Positions 1 through 11,934 of a stretch of 64,000 nucleotides of DNA are shown piece by piece. Source of the DNA: Beverwykella pulmonaria (lineage: Eukaryota; Ascomycota; Dothideomycetes; Pleosporales; Melanommataceae). Both the position numbers and the translations under genes were made by a program. Every line of letters begins with the position of its first letter. Within the stretch, counting starts at the first letter, position 1. The notes beneath the pieces are model-generated. The model had not been told where the DNA came from. It worked only from the letters and a program-made list of their open reading frames with translations, and did not search any database. The stretch is from the NCBI GenBank assembly GCA_001599595.1, contig BCHH01000010.1:989392-1053391 (forward strand), read 5' to 3'.

Positions 1-901
1 GTTAATGTATTTCGTGATGATACCGCACAATACCACGGCTTATGCAAATTGATTTTAGAACCTTTTTTCTTCAGTCCGTGGGTGTTAAATTTTAAAATCC
101 TTTGCGGACCTACGACATTCTCTCCTTTCTACTTGACGTGATCTGTTGAAGACAAAATGGGCATGAACCAACACATCGCAACGCTCCGAGCAGTCATCTC
201 GACGGAATACAAGTAGAGAAGCTCAATATTTTCTCAACTGAGAGTTTGTCCCATGGTGATAATAAGCGTGGAAATAACACATGGCGCTTATGCTCTATAA
301 TCAGATCCCAAGAACGTGCTACTGTTCCTTGACAACCTGTATAAGTGACTACTGTTCTGCCGGCGTCAAGAGTGAGAGCTAGTCGCAAATCTACAATAAG
401 ACAAGGGTGCCACAGGCGCAAGCCCTCAAGTACTAGCTTCATTTCTGCGTAGTATAATTTCCATTACATCCACGCTTGCCAGTATAAAGTATGTGCTTGC
501 TCTCATCGCCGTTCTCGCTTTTTCTGCTGCCTTCTGTACATACCAGAGCGTTCCCAGTGGCAAGATGGAAGGAATAGCATTAACCTGGCAGTGTGGAACG
601 CAGTAGAGTGGAGTAAAACGTGTAAGCGAACTAGGGGAGATTATTTGGAGTCGCAAGACAACAATCACAGCAAAGGAGGAGGCAGATTTGTTTCACTTTT
701 TGGTTGATTGACATTACTTGTATTGACATTTGGTATCAAACTGTATGCAGTCTCTCACTCGTAGATACAACACCGCATCCCATTCGCCATGCCATTCAGT
801 TGAGTTGAAATAAGAAAATATAAACACATATGTTCATGAAATCGTCCTGTCCTTCCAAGACTCACCCACTCTACTCCTCACTTCTCATATGGCGACATTA
901 C
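1..901. other. Left-edge intergenic stretch, no supported gene
   Basis: Two short minus-strand reading frames (about 80 codons each) lie here. Neither resembles a family I know, and neither shows splice structure linking it to another exon. The last part should hold the 3' untranslated region of the aspartic protease gene, which ends at 902. Confidence 0.5.
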
Positions 902-2432
902 TTAAGCAGTCACACCAGCCTGTTGGGCGAAGCCCAGGCGAGGGGTCGAGCTGAGTTCGTGCACAACGTACTTGCTCTTGAGGAAGATGTCGCCGAAGAT
1001 GCTGAAACCAATGCCGGTGTTATCTTGGATGCCTCCGTAGCATGTGGACGAGCCATCGGTGACGGGAGAGTAGTTGATGTACTTTCCGGGCACGACCTGG
1101 TTGACACCTCCAATGACGGCGGTGAACGAGGGCAGAGTTGCGGTGCAGGGGAACACGTATCCACCGTATGTGGCAGAGTTGGATGATCCGGTGACCTTGG
1201 CGTAGTAGGCTTTGACAACGGCGGGAGGGAGGTACAGAAGAGTGGTTCCAGTGTCACCAATGGCATCAATGGACGTCTTCACAACGGATCCAGTGCCTAC
1301 AGCGTATCCAGTAGAAGTAAATTCCCAGAAGCCGTTGGCCGTGTTGACATTGACGTAGGTGATGTCGCCAGTGTACTTGGCGGAGTCGATGAATCCGAAA
1401 TCATAGGTTCCAGCCGCATGGTACTTGAGCGCGACGGAAAAGACAGGGGCAGCAAGCGAGGAGTGGACGGTGTCAAACCAGGTCTTTTGCTTCGTGGGCG
1501 ATACGGTGTTGAGAGAGCTGAAGGCTAGGCCGAGCAGACCATCCGTATTACGGTCTGCCGTGAATGCGCTTGAGACTGAGGTTGCAGCCTCCACAGCCTG
1601 GGAGGTCGCTGTCACGCCTCCAACCACGACCTTGTCGGCATATACTGTCCCGGCAGCGCCAGATCCGTCACCATAGGAGATTTTCCAGCTAGCGCCAGCT
1701 ATCTTCTTGCTCGCATCAACTTTGTAGTAATCGTGACCGGTCAATTGGGTAGAGCTCTGGAGGGAAGAGAAGGCCCAGCTGTGTAAAAGTTAGCGACGCT
1801 TCGTGGCGAGATTCAAGCGAGATTTAAGGTTGTGGCGGAACTAAATTTCTTGCCGACAACTGCCGCAAAGTGCTAAGGAAGGAGAATAATATCGCAAAGT
1901 GCCCAGAGATACGAGCTCTATGCAAAACAATCCATCCATATCACCCAATGGCCTCTGACCTGCCTATTCAACGAAACACCTTGCTGCTTGCATATTACGT
2001 CATGCAAGCGAATGATGTGCTGCGTAGAATAGGCGCGCCAGGATGAATGCGGCTTGGCAGATAGCCCAAAATGATCAAGCATGATTGGAGTTGATATATT
2101 ACTTACAGGTCAGCACTGCCGGTGTCGAAGTCGAGTTGCAGCGTGGTATTGCCAATGGAGACAGGACTCAGATAGAGGGAGTCATAGGCATCTCCGGGCA
2201 CCGCAGGCGCCGATCCGGTTGGGCCAGCAGCAGCAGCGGCGAGGACTTTGGCGGGAACGGGTTTGCCAAACTTGCGGAGGGTGTTGACGCGGGACTGAGC
2301 TCCGTTCTTTGCGAATACCGCGCGCTCCTGCTGGTGGACGGTGAAGGCCTTGCGCTTGTAGAGATCGACTGGGTTGGCGACGACAGCGCCAACGAAGGCG
2401 AGTGCCGCAGTGAGGGAGGCAATGGAAGGCAT
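902..2432 (-). CDS. Secreted pepsin-like aspartic protease (A1 family)
   Basis: Two exons, 2432-2107 and 1778-902, joined over a 328-nt GTAAGT...ACAG intron, give 400 residues. The start at 2432 begins with a signal peptide (about residues 1-20, ending VVAN-P), followed by a basic propeptide. Both catalytic motifs of the bilobal A1 fold are visible: D-T-G-S near residue 103 and D-T-G-T near 284. The flap tyrosine is in I-S-Y-G-D-G-S near 144. The length and intron position, directly after the first active-site motif (DTGSAD/LW), fit the endothiapepsin/aspergillopepsin group. There is no serine-rich GPI tail, so the enzyme should be released. Expected role: extracellular protein degradation at acid pH. 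Orthology to a named protease cannot be decided by eye. Confidence 0.93.
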
Positions 2433-4928
2433 GTTACAGGATCTAACAGAGGAATAGAGGAGAAGTGGGAGTGAGAGTGGAGAGTCCTCGTTGGCTTGGA
2501 TGAGAGAGGATAAGGACTCACTTGAGGGTGGGCTCCCTCCTTTATAGGGAAGCAATCATGGTCATAAAAGCTCAGCCGGCAGGTATGCTGGTGGTGCTCC
2601 ATGGCTCCTTCCTCGCACAACCCTGCGCTGGTCCCCGCCGACAATGATCACGTCTTCAATTAGAGACGGCGACCACTCAAGGCGAGAGAGGCCCAGCTTG
2701 GCAGGTACTGTTGTTCTGCATTTCTTTAGATCGGCAGCGCGATTTACCTGCTGCTTTGGGTAGCAGTCCGGCGCATGAGGCGCATGGGCTCCCTATCCGG
2801 CGCGGATCGCAGTGCTGAAACGCAAGGCAAAATATCGAGATATTGGCCTAGAGGCCTGCCTTATCCTGTACCCACGCTGAGCCGGATGAGGAAATTAAGA
2901 CGCTCAATGCAAACAATTGGCTCTGGAAATGATTAAAAGCGCTAGCGCTGGCTCGGAGCGGACCGAATCTGTAATCTCAAATACAACTGACATGTTCAAT
3001 GGTATGAAACAAAGCCAGAGCATCCAACCACGAGGCATAGCCATTGGCCTCTGCGCCAGATAAAAGGGGAGATAATTCGACTCAAGTTGCTTGCTTTGCC
3101 GATCTGTTTCTAGCCTGTACGCTAGAGAAGAAAGGAGCTTGATGGTGCAGGGGAGGAGTTGTTGATGCAGCCCGCCAGTCAAGTCTTCGAAGAGGAGATC
3201 CAAGCATTCACCCCGGTCCTTGGCAACGGCAGGCTTTTGATCTGAGAGCCATAGCCGCTGCTAGCTGGCTACGTGCTGTGATTGCAGGTCCAAGCCACGG
3301 GTCGACTCAATAGGACTGTATATCCGTGGGTTGAATTGCATGCGGTACACTGACAGCTGAGAGACAGATTATGGCGCAGGTAGGTGGGCAGGCGTACCGT
3401 GTCTTACAACCTCGCCCCAGGCCACCCAAATCCTCGAGAATCCGCTGGCTATCAGGATCCTAACGATGACACCATGGATGGACAGCACGTAAGGCGACGA
3501 CAAGAAAACGCGATGGTCAGGCAGAAACAACAGTGGCGAAGTTTCCTGACCGTTCCGCCAATGGATGTGCAAGAGAGAGATTGAGCTCTCAACCTGTACT
3601 GCAGATAATAGATTAAATGCTAGAACCTAGCCAGACCACATGGGTGCGAGCGTGCGAGATGCAAGCGGGGGTGTCGATAACGGTTGTGCGGTCAAAAGAA
3701 AGTGTGAAATGCCCCATAGCTAGCTGTGCGACTCCCGCCCGCTAAGCCCTTTTTGGCGCATTCAGAAACGCACCATCTGAACCGTCGACCACGCCGGCTT
3801 TGCATCGCATCCAATCCGCTTCTCCAGCCGACTCGGTGCCTGTCCTCTCATATCAAACAAAGAGCCAACCAGACATCCCGGGCTCCTACCTGCTGTCACG
3901 AGGCTGCCTAGTTTCCATCAACCTGCCTATTCGGAACGACCCCTTGCTGTTGATCCTCGGTCAGCCACCACATACACGCTCTCTGCATTCTTATCGTGGG
4001 GAGAAGAGACGGACGACGTGCGATCAAGCAACACGGCTGAGCACCAAGCTCTTGCCCAGATATCAAGACGACAAGAAGCTTTGCAGGAGGTCTTGGTGCT
4101 GTGCGAGGCGTGGTTCCTGGGATGTTGACGTTGAGACAGGATGTGTGCTTGTGCTTGAGCTTGAGACCTACATACCTGAGCCTCATGTTGTGTGATCCTA
4201 GACGCACTTCTCCCGCACATAGCGGTGGGTCAAATCACGATCTGCTGCGCCTTGTGGCCGTCACTTAGCTCGGTTGACATCCCAGGGCTGTCCTGTTCTC
4301 CATCACGGTGTCACTTCGCACACACACCTATCAAAGGTCAGACGGCGTGACCGATACATCCACAATTTGGAGTTGCTCCCAAGGCGCAATCCTCTCGCCA
4401 AAAGATGTCATCAAATAGCCCTGACAACACGCGATTGAGGTCGCTCGCAGTGAGTGCAAGCCGCCCGTCTTCCGTGCACAGAACAAGCTCGACTTAGCGG
4501 TCCAAGTCCGGGGCTAGATAAGCAACTAAACGGCGGTTATGCAGCGCGCTGTAAAGTGTACACGATCTGAACTTCCCAATCCGGCGCCACAGCCGTTGAT
4601 CAGGATATGCTAGATTCACTAAGACTACGTAAATCCGGAGGCCCCACTACGTAAGTTTCCATTATGAGGACAACAGTGTCTCCGCTACTGAACGCATTTG
4701 GCACATACGCGATTCTACGTAATATCTCTCCCGCAAGACTTCAATATTATATTGTGACCTGCGCTTTCAGGCAAGAGGTGATTGATGCAGGAGGTAATTC
4801 ACCATCGAAGATACGAGTAGTGAATACCCGTTTGGATTGTCTGTCCCTTGACACAAGCGGGCACAGAGTTTCAGCATCGGAGGTGTCCGTCCGTCCGTCC
4901 GACCTCGCAAGTTACACTATTCCGGTCA
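2433..4928. other. 2.5-kb intergenic region, no supported gene
   Basis: It should hold the promoter of the aspartic protease (start 2432) and the 3' flank of DBP6 (stop 4929). Frames on both strands are short and of low-complexity composition. I recognise no domain, tRNA or repeat family. Confidence 0.5.
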
Positions 4929-7195
4929 TTAGTCACCAGCCCCCACGGCGCCCTGCAAATCGAGCAGCGCAGCTTGATACGTCCTCCTCCTATTCCAAGT
5001 AACACTCTTCTTCTTCAACTCTATCCGCATGACCTTCTTCCCGCCTCGTTTGATAGTGCCACCTGTGGCGACTTGTTTCCAGAACCACGCAGCCTCGGTT
5101 TTGGTGAATAATGTCCACGCTTCCCCCGATTTGCCTGCACGTGCAGTTCTTCCCACGCGGTGCACGTAGCTAGTGACACTAGAGGGAACGTCGTAGTTAG
5201 CGACATGTGTGATATCTGGGATATCCAGGCCTCGGGAAGCTGCATCGGATGCGATAAGAATCTTAAAAGCGCCGTTGGCGAAGGACTTCAAGAGTTTTTT
5301 GGCCGCTTTGTTGGTTGAGGAAGGTGTCATCGTTTTTGTGAACGGTTTAAGATTAGGTTCAAGAATGGAGATGAGGTGTGTCAACCTGGAGGCACTTTCG
5401 TTGCTCTTTGTGAAGATGAGGATGCGACTTTTGTTCTTTGAGATCGTCTTCGCATCTAGCGTGCCATGCTCACTTGGATCCTTGTCTGAGTCATTAGACG
5501 ATTCATCAGAGTCTGATTTTTCAGATTCCTCGTCGTCCTCTTTGCCATGCTCAATGGCTGCAGCTCCGTTCCGAAAGACTCGATGGAGAAGTAGGTGGAG
5601 TAGGTATAATGGTTTGTTCGACCCATCACCAACTGGAATTGCAAATTCATTCAAGGTTGAAGGCAACTCGAACATGTCTCCATCAGTGATCAGCGGCTCT
5701 TCTGGCATCTCATCTTCAATCACGACTAATTTTGGTCTTTTGAGTTTGAGGGTACCCAACTTCGTCAAATCTTTCCTTATCGTCGCGCTCAGCACAATCT
5801 TGGTAACGTTCCGACGTGTGGGGAGGGCAATGGACCAGGAGGAGCTTTTTCGCTGTTTGCGGAGTTGTTCCTGTGGGCTCATGAAGTCTTCTGGGGTCTC
5901 CCCGTGTAGACGCTCCATCAATACAGTGGACCATCCTTGGAAGTTTTGGCTTAGTAGCTGGTCCGCTTCATCAATCACTAGCCATCTAACAGAGCGGAGG
6001 AGGAAGCCGGTGGTCGATTCGAGATGTTCCACGAGGCGACCAGGGGTGCATATAAGAATGTCGACACCAGAGTCATACTGCGGCACATGATCAATAGGCA
6101 TCGCCTCTAGGTCGTGAAGAATGCCACCCTCTTCAACAATGCCTCTCTCTAGCTGCCGTGTAGCCCTCTTGTGCAACTCCTTCGCACGTATCGGGTCATA
6201 CTGAGCTCTCATTTTGACCAGCAATTTCTGTTCAGTGGCAAACTGGACATTGCCAATGCCTGTTCCAACTTTGAGTTTGGTCCCAGCGCATAGTTCCTCG
6301 GCAACCGTCAACGCTTGATCCACAAGCTGTCTGGTCGGGACAACAATAATTGCTGATAGTGTTGTGACATTGTGATCTTTCAAAGCCTCGATTATGGGTA
6401 GCAGGTATGCGAGCGTTTTTCCCGAGCCTGTTTTCGCCGAAACGCATATGTCACCGAGGTGCTGTTCAAATCCGGGGTGTATCATAGGCAGTAGTGCAGA
6501 TTGGACGGCCAATGCATCGTGATAGCCCTTCTTTTCCAGCTTCTTCAAAAATGATGGGTGGACCCCTAACTCGCTGAAAGGTATAACTTTGGACGACTCG
6601 ACCACGACAGGTTTGGCAAGCCATGCTGGCAGCGTCGAAAAGGTAGGTTCGAAGGCAGGTTCTGGTATCGGGTCGGGTTGTGGGAGAGGTTCTAGGTCGT
6701 GAAGCACCTCAGCGGGTGCGCTATCCTGCTCATCATTCTCTGATGAAGGTTTCGCCCTGGCCCGCACAGCTTCTACCAGCTTTGACGACTTCTCAAATTT
6801 TGATAGTATGGCCTTATGTTTCTTGGGAGTCACCTCTTCCTCTAACTCAGCCTGCTCATCTGCCTTCGATTCCCGCTTCCGCTTCTTTGACTTCTTGTTG
6901 GGTTTTGGTGAGTTGGTCCTATGGCGGTCAGCAAGACCGTAGATAACTAAGTCTCATTGTATCTGCCAGCCCCCTATATGGTCAATCGGCTTTATTGGCC
7001 TCAAGGGTGGGCTGAAATAGGGTCCTAGGGCAAACGCATCGATTGTACATACCCAAGACTGTCGAGGACTGCTGCTACTGGGGACGACTCGACCGGCGAT
7101 TTGGGCGTCGGAGCTGGCAGTGATGAGGTGATAGGTGGAACTTTCTTGACCATTGGCTTAGGCGGCGCCCATCTTGTGTATATAGGGGCTGACAT
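4929..7195 (-). CDS. DBP6: DEAD-box ATP-dependent RNA helicase, Dbp6/DDX51 type
   Basis: Two exons, 7195-7053 and 6918-4929 (134-nt intron, CTGAC branch site), give 710 residues. The first exon encodes the short conserved start M-S-A-P-I-Y-T-R-W. Helicase motifs are in order: A-K-T-G-S-G-K-T near 209-216, P-T-R-Q-L, T-P-G-R-L, D-E-A-D near 364-367, S-A-T, then the C-terminal block with A-S-R-G-L-D and H-R-V-G-R-T-A-R. The R-x-A-R-A-G ending and the long insert between motifs Ia and Ib suit the Dbp6/DDX51 branch. An acidic serine-rich insert lies between the two RecA lobes. In yeast this essential nucleolar enzyme acts early in 60S ribosome assembly. The gene is head-to-head with GPI3, 262 bp apart. 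Assignment to Dbp6 rather than another DEAD-box paralogue rests on insert pattern and N-terminus. Confidence 0.9.
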
Positions 7196-7457
7196 TTTTG
7201 CGGAGGCTAGTTTCTGGAAGAGAGATAGATATAAGTTGAAGCAAGCTCTCGAAGAAATTCTGGATGATCCATGCACGCCAAGATTTCGCGGGGTTTGAAA
7301 ACGCCGACATGCATCACTGCTAAGTGTTGACTTCAACTCCGCGACAGTTCCCATTTCACGTCTCAACCGATTGAGCCCGGTTGATTGTCGCTCGCTGTCT
7401 TGTCATGCATCCAAGTGTTACTCACCATCGAGGAGCTTATCCTCGAGTTCACTCAAG
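7196..7457. promoter_or_regulatory. Shared divergent promoter of DBP6 and GPI3
   Basis: The 262 bp between the two start codons must contain both promoters and both 5' untranslated regions. No TATA box or named factor site stands out to me. Confidence 0.6.
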
Positions 7458-9166
7458 ATGCCCTACAATATTGCGTAAGCTCTTCCAAAGCTACCTTCGG
7501 TCAACAACAACTCATCCATACCAGCATGTTCTGTGATTTCTTCTTCCCGCAACCTGGTATGGCCTTGAAATCATCTAGTTATGGCAACTCATCTCACGCA
7601 TACCAGGTGGAGTGGAAAGCCACATATACCAGCTCTCAAGCGTGGGCTCAACCTATCCTGTTATACCACCCGCTTAGCTCACCATTGCGTACAGAAACTC
7701 ATCGACCGCGGACACAAAGTCGTAATAGTCACCCACGCCTATGCAGGTCGTACTGGCATCCGATACCTTACCAATGGTCTCAAAGTTTACCACGTCCCGT
7801 TCTTCGTCGTCTACCGCGAAACCACCTTCCCAACCGTCTTCTCCTTTTTTCCTATGTTCCGGAACATAGTGATCCGCGAGCAGATCGATATTGTGCATGG
7901 TCATGGTAGTCTCAGCAGCTTCTGCCTCGAGGCCATATTGCATGCACGAACTATGGGACTGAGGACTGTCTTCACGGATCACAGTTTATTCGGATTTGCC
8001 GACGCTGGGAGTATACTTACGAATAAGCTGTTGAAGTTTACCCTGAGTGACGTGGATCATGTTATCTGTGTCAGCCATACTTGGTGAGTAGCACTTCAGC
8101 CTTGGAGCCAGTGTGCTAACGTTGAAACAGCAAAGAGAATACGGTTCTGAGAGCTTCATTAGACCCCCTGATGGTCTCTGTCATTCCAAACGCCGTCGTC
8201 GCCGAGAACTTCCGTCCCCTATCGTATACCTCCCGCGATTCGCACGCCCGCAATGCGCCTGGACCTCCACAGCCACTTGGTCCGCATGATACCATAACAA
8301 TCGTAGTAATCTCTCGTCTTTTTTACAACAAAGGTACCGATCTTCTCATAGCTGCGATTCCTCGCATCCTCGCCACCCATCCCAACGTTCGATTTATAAT
8401 AGCCGGCAGCGGGCCGAAAGCCATCGATTTGGAACAGACAATTGAGCGGAACGTCCTTCAGGATAAGGTATCGCTCCTCGGCCCGGTGCGCCATGAGGAG
8501 GTCCGAGATGTGATGGTTCAAGGCCAAATATACCTACATCCGTCTCTCACGGAGGCATTCGGTACGGTCATTGTGGAAGCCGCATCATGCGGATTATATG
8601 TCGTTTGCACCCGCGTCGGCGGTATCCCGGAAGTTCTACCCAGCCATATGACCGAGTTCGCGGCGCCGGAAGAGGACGATATTGTGGCTGCCACTGGACG
8701 CGCAATCGCAAAGTTAAGAGAGGGCAAAGTCAGAACCGAGTTGTTTCACAACCAGGTCAAACAAATGTACTCGTGGACGGATGTCGCTCAACGAACGGAA
8801 CGAGTATACGATGGAATCAGCGGCGTGCTGAGCCATGATGACTTCTACCGAGGAGCAGGAGCTGGTGGTGGCTGGAGCGCAACGAGAGGACGCGCGGGCA
8901 TTCAGAGCTTCGCTCTCATAGAGAGACTCAAGAGATATTACGGATGCGGCATCTGGGCCGGGAAGCTCTTTTGCATATGCATGATCGTCGACTACCTCCT
9001 CTATGTTTTCCTGGAGATCTTCGCACCCAGATCGCACATCGACATAGCCAGGAATTGGCCGAAGAAGGATCTAACGGACGGAAAAGAGAAGGAAGTTGAT
9101 GCATCGAAAGATGGTATTGGCAGAAAGAAAAGCTCACGGCATCGCAGAGAGAAAGAGAGCTATTAG
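7458..9166 (+). CDS. GPI3: GPI N-acetylglucosaminyltransferase catalytic subunit (PIG-A/Spt14)
   Basis: Five exons: 7458-7474, 7525-7556, 7607-7641, 7695-8083 and 8131-9166, giving 502 residues. The first 28 residues are split over three tiny exons (17, 32 and 35 nt). Joined, they restore the conserved opening with [13 protein letters not shown], which supports the model. The enzyme makes GlcNAc-phosphatidylinositol, the first step of GPI-anchor synthesis, on the cytosolic face of the ER. The GT4 E-x7-E pair falls near residues 299 and 307 ([10 protein letters not shown]). One hydrophobic span at about 432-457 is the usual C-terminal membrane anchor. The third intron uses a weak GTGGGC donor. 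Residues 7-9 read M-F-C, where the family, as I remember it, usually has M-V-S. Confidence 0.95.
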
Positions 9167-9422
9167 AACTCTTACATTCACAACCAATCTCTAGGAAGAG
9201 AGCCTTGAAAAAAAAATTGATATTTTAAGAATTACGACTCTCCTAGGCTATCCCTCGTCCAGCCAACTGGACTAGACTCAGAATACCAAAGCGATCGTCA
9301 AGAAAGTAATATATCTACGGCCGGTCCATCGCGGCCCATGATGAAAATGCTAGACAAAACGCCGACCCAATGCTCTGTACATGCAACACACGCTCCCCAT
9401 ACCCTTGAGAATGATCAATCGC

Positions 9423-10199
9423 TCATATCATGAACCAGTACTCGGCAGCATATGGCACAGAGATCATCCCTTGGACGCCTTCGCAGGTCTTAGGTGCAAC
9501 GCCACCAGCTGTGTTGAGGCGGTACACTTCCTTGAAGTCGCCGTCAGTAGCAACAAGCTTCAACCACGGCACACTGCCTAGTCCATTTGTGCCCTTGGAC
9601 GCTGTCGCAGGCGCATTAGACGTTGCATTCTTCTTTGCCTGGATGTATCCATATTTATGCAGGTCGGTGTTGAGAGTGAAGAACGGAGCTCCAGCGGTGT
9701 TGAACTCATGGTGGCCAGACAAAAGATGTTGTGCGATTTCGCTCGTGGGAACGGCGTAGTTGAGCGCGAGGGCTGTCACGTCGGCGAGCACGCTGGGCGA
9801 TCGCACTGCGCTGCAGGTTGCGTTGAAAAGGGTCGCGATGGCGCCGACTTGGACGGGGATGTCGGTTGCTGATGCGGAGGCGCACGTGTAGTTTTGCACG
9901 CCCCGGCCGATGGCGACGTGGGAAAGTCTGAGGCCGGCACCTGGTACAGGGAGAGGTGTAGGAGCTATGAAGGGATTAGAAGACGTTTTTTAGGAGAGAA
10001 GATGAAGAGGGGGCTTACCAATGGGCATCGCAGCAGCAGAGAGGTCACACGTGCCGTCTTCTAGCACTTTCAGGGCTTGTGCTGGAAGATTTCGTCGCGC
10101 GATGATCTCGACTATTGACTCTGCCGTCCTTGTAGGAGCAGCGAAGAGGGTGGCGGGCGCGAGGGCCAGGATGAGCGTAAGAGGGGATGTGAAGAGCAT
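9423..10199 (-). CDS. Secreted DUF3455-family protein
   Basis: Two exons, 10199-10019 and 9964-9423 (54-nt intron, GTAAGC donor), give 240 residues. The start codon opens a clear signal peptide (L-T-L-I-L-A-L-A-P-A-T-L-F-A-A-P). The mature part has the pattern I associate with DUF3455: V-A-I-G-R-G-V-Q-N-Y-T-C, then G-A-x-A-T-L-F-N-A-T-C, G-H-H-E-F near the middle and a V-Y-R-L-N-T-A-G-G-x-A-P-x-T-C block near the end. Four mature cysteines could form two disulfides. The function of the family is not known to me, although many filamentous fungi secrete members. It lies convergent to and just downstream of GPI3, with stops about 257 bp apart. Confidence 0.85.
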
Positions 10200-11934
10200 T
10201 GCTGCGGTTTTTGTGTGTTTTTTTTGTTTGGTTTATTATGTCGAAGACGAGATCCAGATCTCCAAGGAAAGAGAAACCTAAGAGAAGACGAGACAGTAAG
10301 GAAATCGAAACTGGAATTGGAACTGGAACTTGATGGACTTGATGGTAGTGAAAGAAATGTTTTGAGGCCCACGGCAGGCCCATATATACAAATCCCCTAC
10401 CACAAGTCTATCCTTCCTCCCGCAGAGCCGTTTGTGGTCGGCGCCACGGCGAGGGCAAAAATAGACGTCGACGATGGCCATTGGCTGGTGGGATTTATCC
10501 TCCGAACCGCTTGGTGGCTCGACATGGATTAGTGCCCGAGGCATGGGGAGGGGTAAGCGCTTCCAAAGAGAGTTATTTTGGGGTCTTTGAATGGGTTGGA
10601 CGTTCTCATAAGGATGTCGAATCTATGTTGCATGGTTGTGCAGCGGGTCAAAGGTTCCCGGTATGCGGGATAGATGATGGGAGGCTTTGTATAGATCTAC
10701 AAAGATGATGGTAGGGAAAGTTGGAGACGAAGCGATCGGCTCCTCTGGTGACAGGATGGTGGATTATTTTCATTTGGTTTGATGCTTACTACGATGGTTC
10801 CTCATGATCGATTGCTAGCAGTGAACTACCAAATCAGAACTCCCTCCGGGCCGCAACCTCAATCAAGGTCACGTTTAGGAATAGACCGCTACCTTGTACG
10901 CGTATCTTCGACCACAACCCCTCTTTCCAAGAGCTTGCAGAGCTCGCAGAGCCGCCCGTGCAACGTTCCCGCCCTGGTCCGACCCATTAATTAAAGGCCC
11001 ATAATTGACAGCAACTTTCTGGATGCAGCCTCGCGCTCATGCACAAGTGGAGCCAGAATCCGGTAAATTAACTCTTGATAAATATACTTGGTCAAGAATA
11101 AGCCGCTAATATCACCTGCATGGCTGGATTGGGCGCGTAAGCGCTGGGGACGCGCTATTGGTCGCTAGAATCGTGAGGACAGGGGTTCGAATGGTTCTAT
11201 GAGGGAAGGACGATTGGGCCCTTGAGGATTGCGAATGGAGGGTCGGTCTGGGGTGGTGATGGGAGGGGCGATTGCGTGTTTGATCGGGATTGGGGACGTG
11301 GGATGGTTGGATGGGAGCGCTCGGTTTAGAGGCGCGAACGTATCTCGGTGGCGATCTTGAGATCTGGGGTGGGTTCGATTATTCGAGGCTCTCTCACACT
11401 CTCTCGGACACGGAGCATGTGCCTTGATGAAAACAATTATGGACTGTCTATTTCCGCCTTTTTCTCTCTTCCAAATCCTGCTTCATGTACTGGAACATAC
11501 CCCTCTGGCTCATATTACCCGTCCAAATCTAAGAATGAATATTTGGGATGTAAGGTAAGCACATTACTGGCCTCCTTGACGGATCTGTGGTGAGCATCAC
11601 CTGTTAACTTTTAAAATTGACGAAGGATCCAGATCCAGAGGAAGCTTACACGGACGCCACATCCGGATTCTCAAGTACCGAAAGCCTACCTCCTTTCTCG
11701 CTAACAGCATTCATCGTCATGTTGACCTTTCAGACTCCCAGGCCCAAAACTGACGGTGCAAGAAGAAACCCGGCAGGAATGACCACAAAGAAGCTGGATA
11801 GATTAAACGTACTAAGCGCCCACGGCACAGATAACCAATTGCGCTACCATGCCCAACCAGATACGCCTGATGAATGATAGTACAGTTCTCCACACACACG
11901 TACACGCAAGCACCCCCATCCACCACTCAACCTC
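10200..11934. other. 1.7-kb intergenic region, no supported gene
   Basis: It contains the promoter of the DUF3455 gene and the 3' flank of the CASP gene. A GGTTCGAA string near 11195 recalls a tRNA T-loop, but no cloverleaf closes around it. Nothing else is recognisable. Confidence 0.5.

Noticed and set aside
194..668. Two overlapping minus-strand frames near the left edge
   Set aside because: No recognisable motif and no coherent splicing into one protein.
5209..6090. 293-codon plus-strand frame
   Set aside because: It is the antisense shadow of the DBP6 helicase exon; the minus strand carries all DEAD-box motifs.
11131..11210. Possible tRNA (GGTTCGAA word)
   Set aside because: The T-loop word lacks the CC ending and I could not pair acceptor, D and anticodon stems around it.
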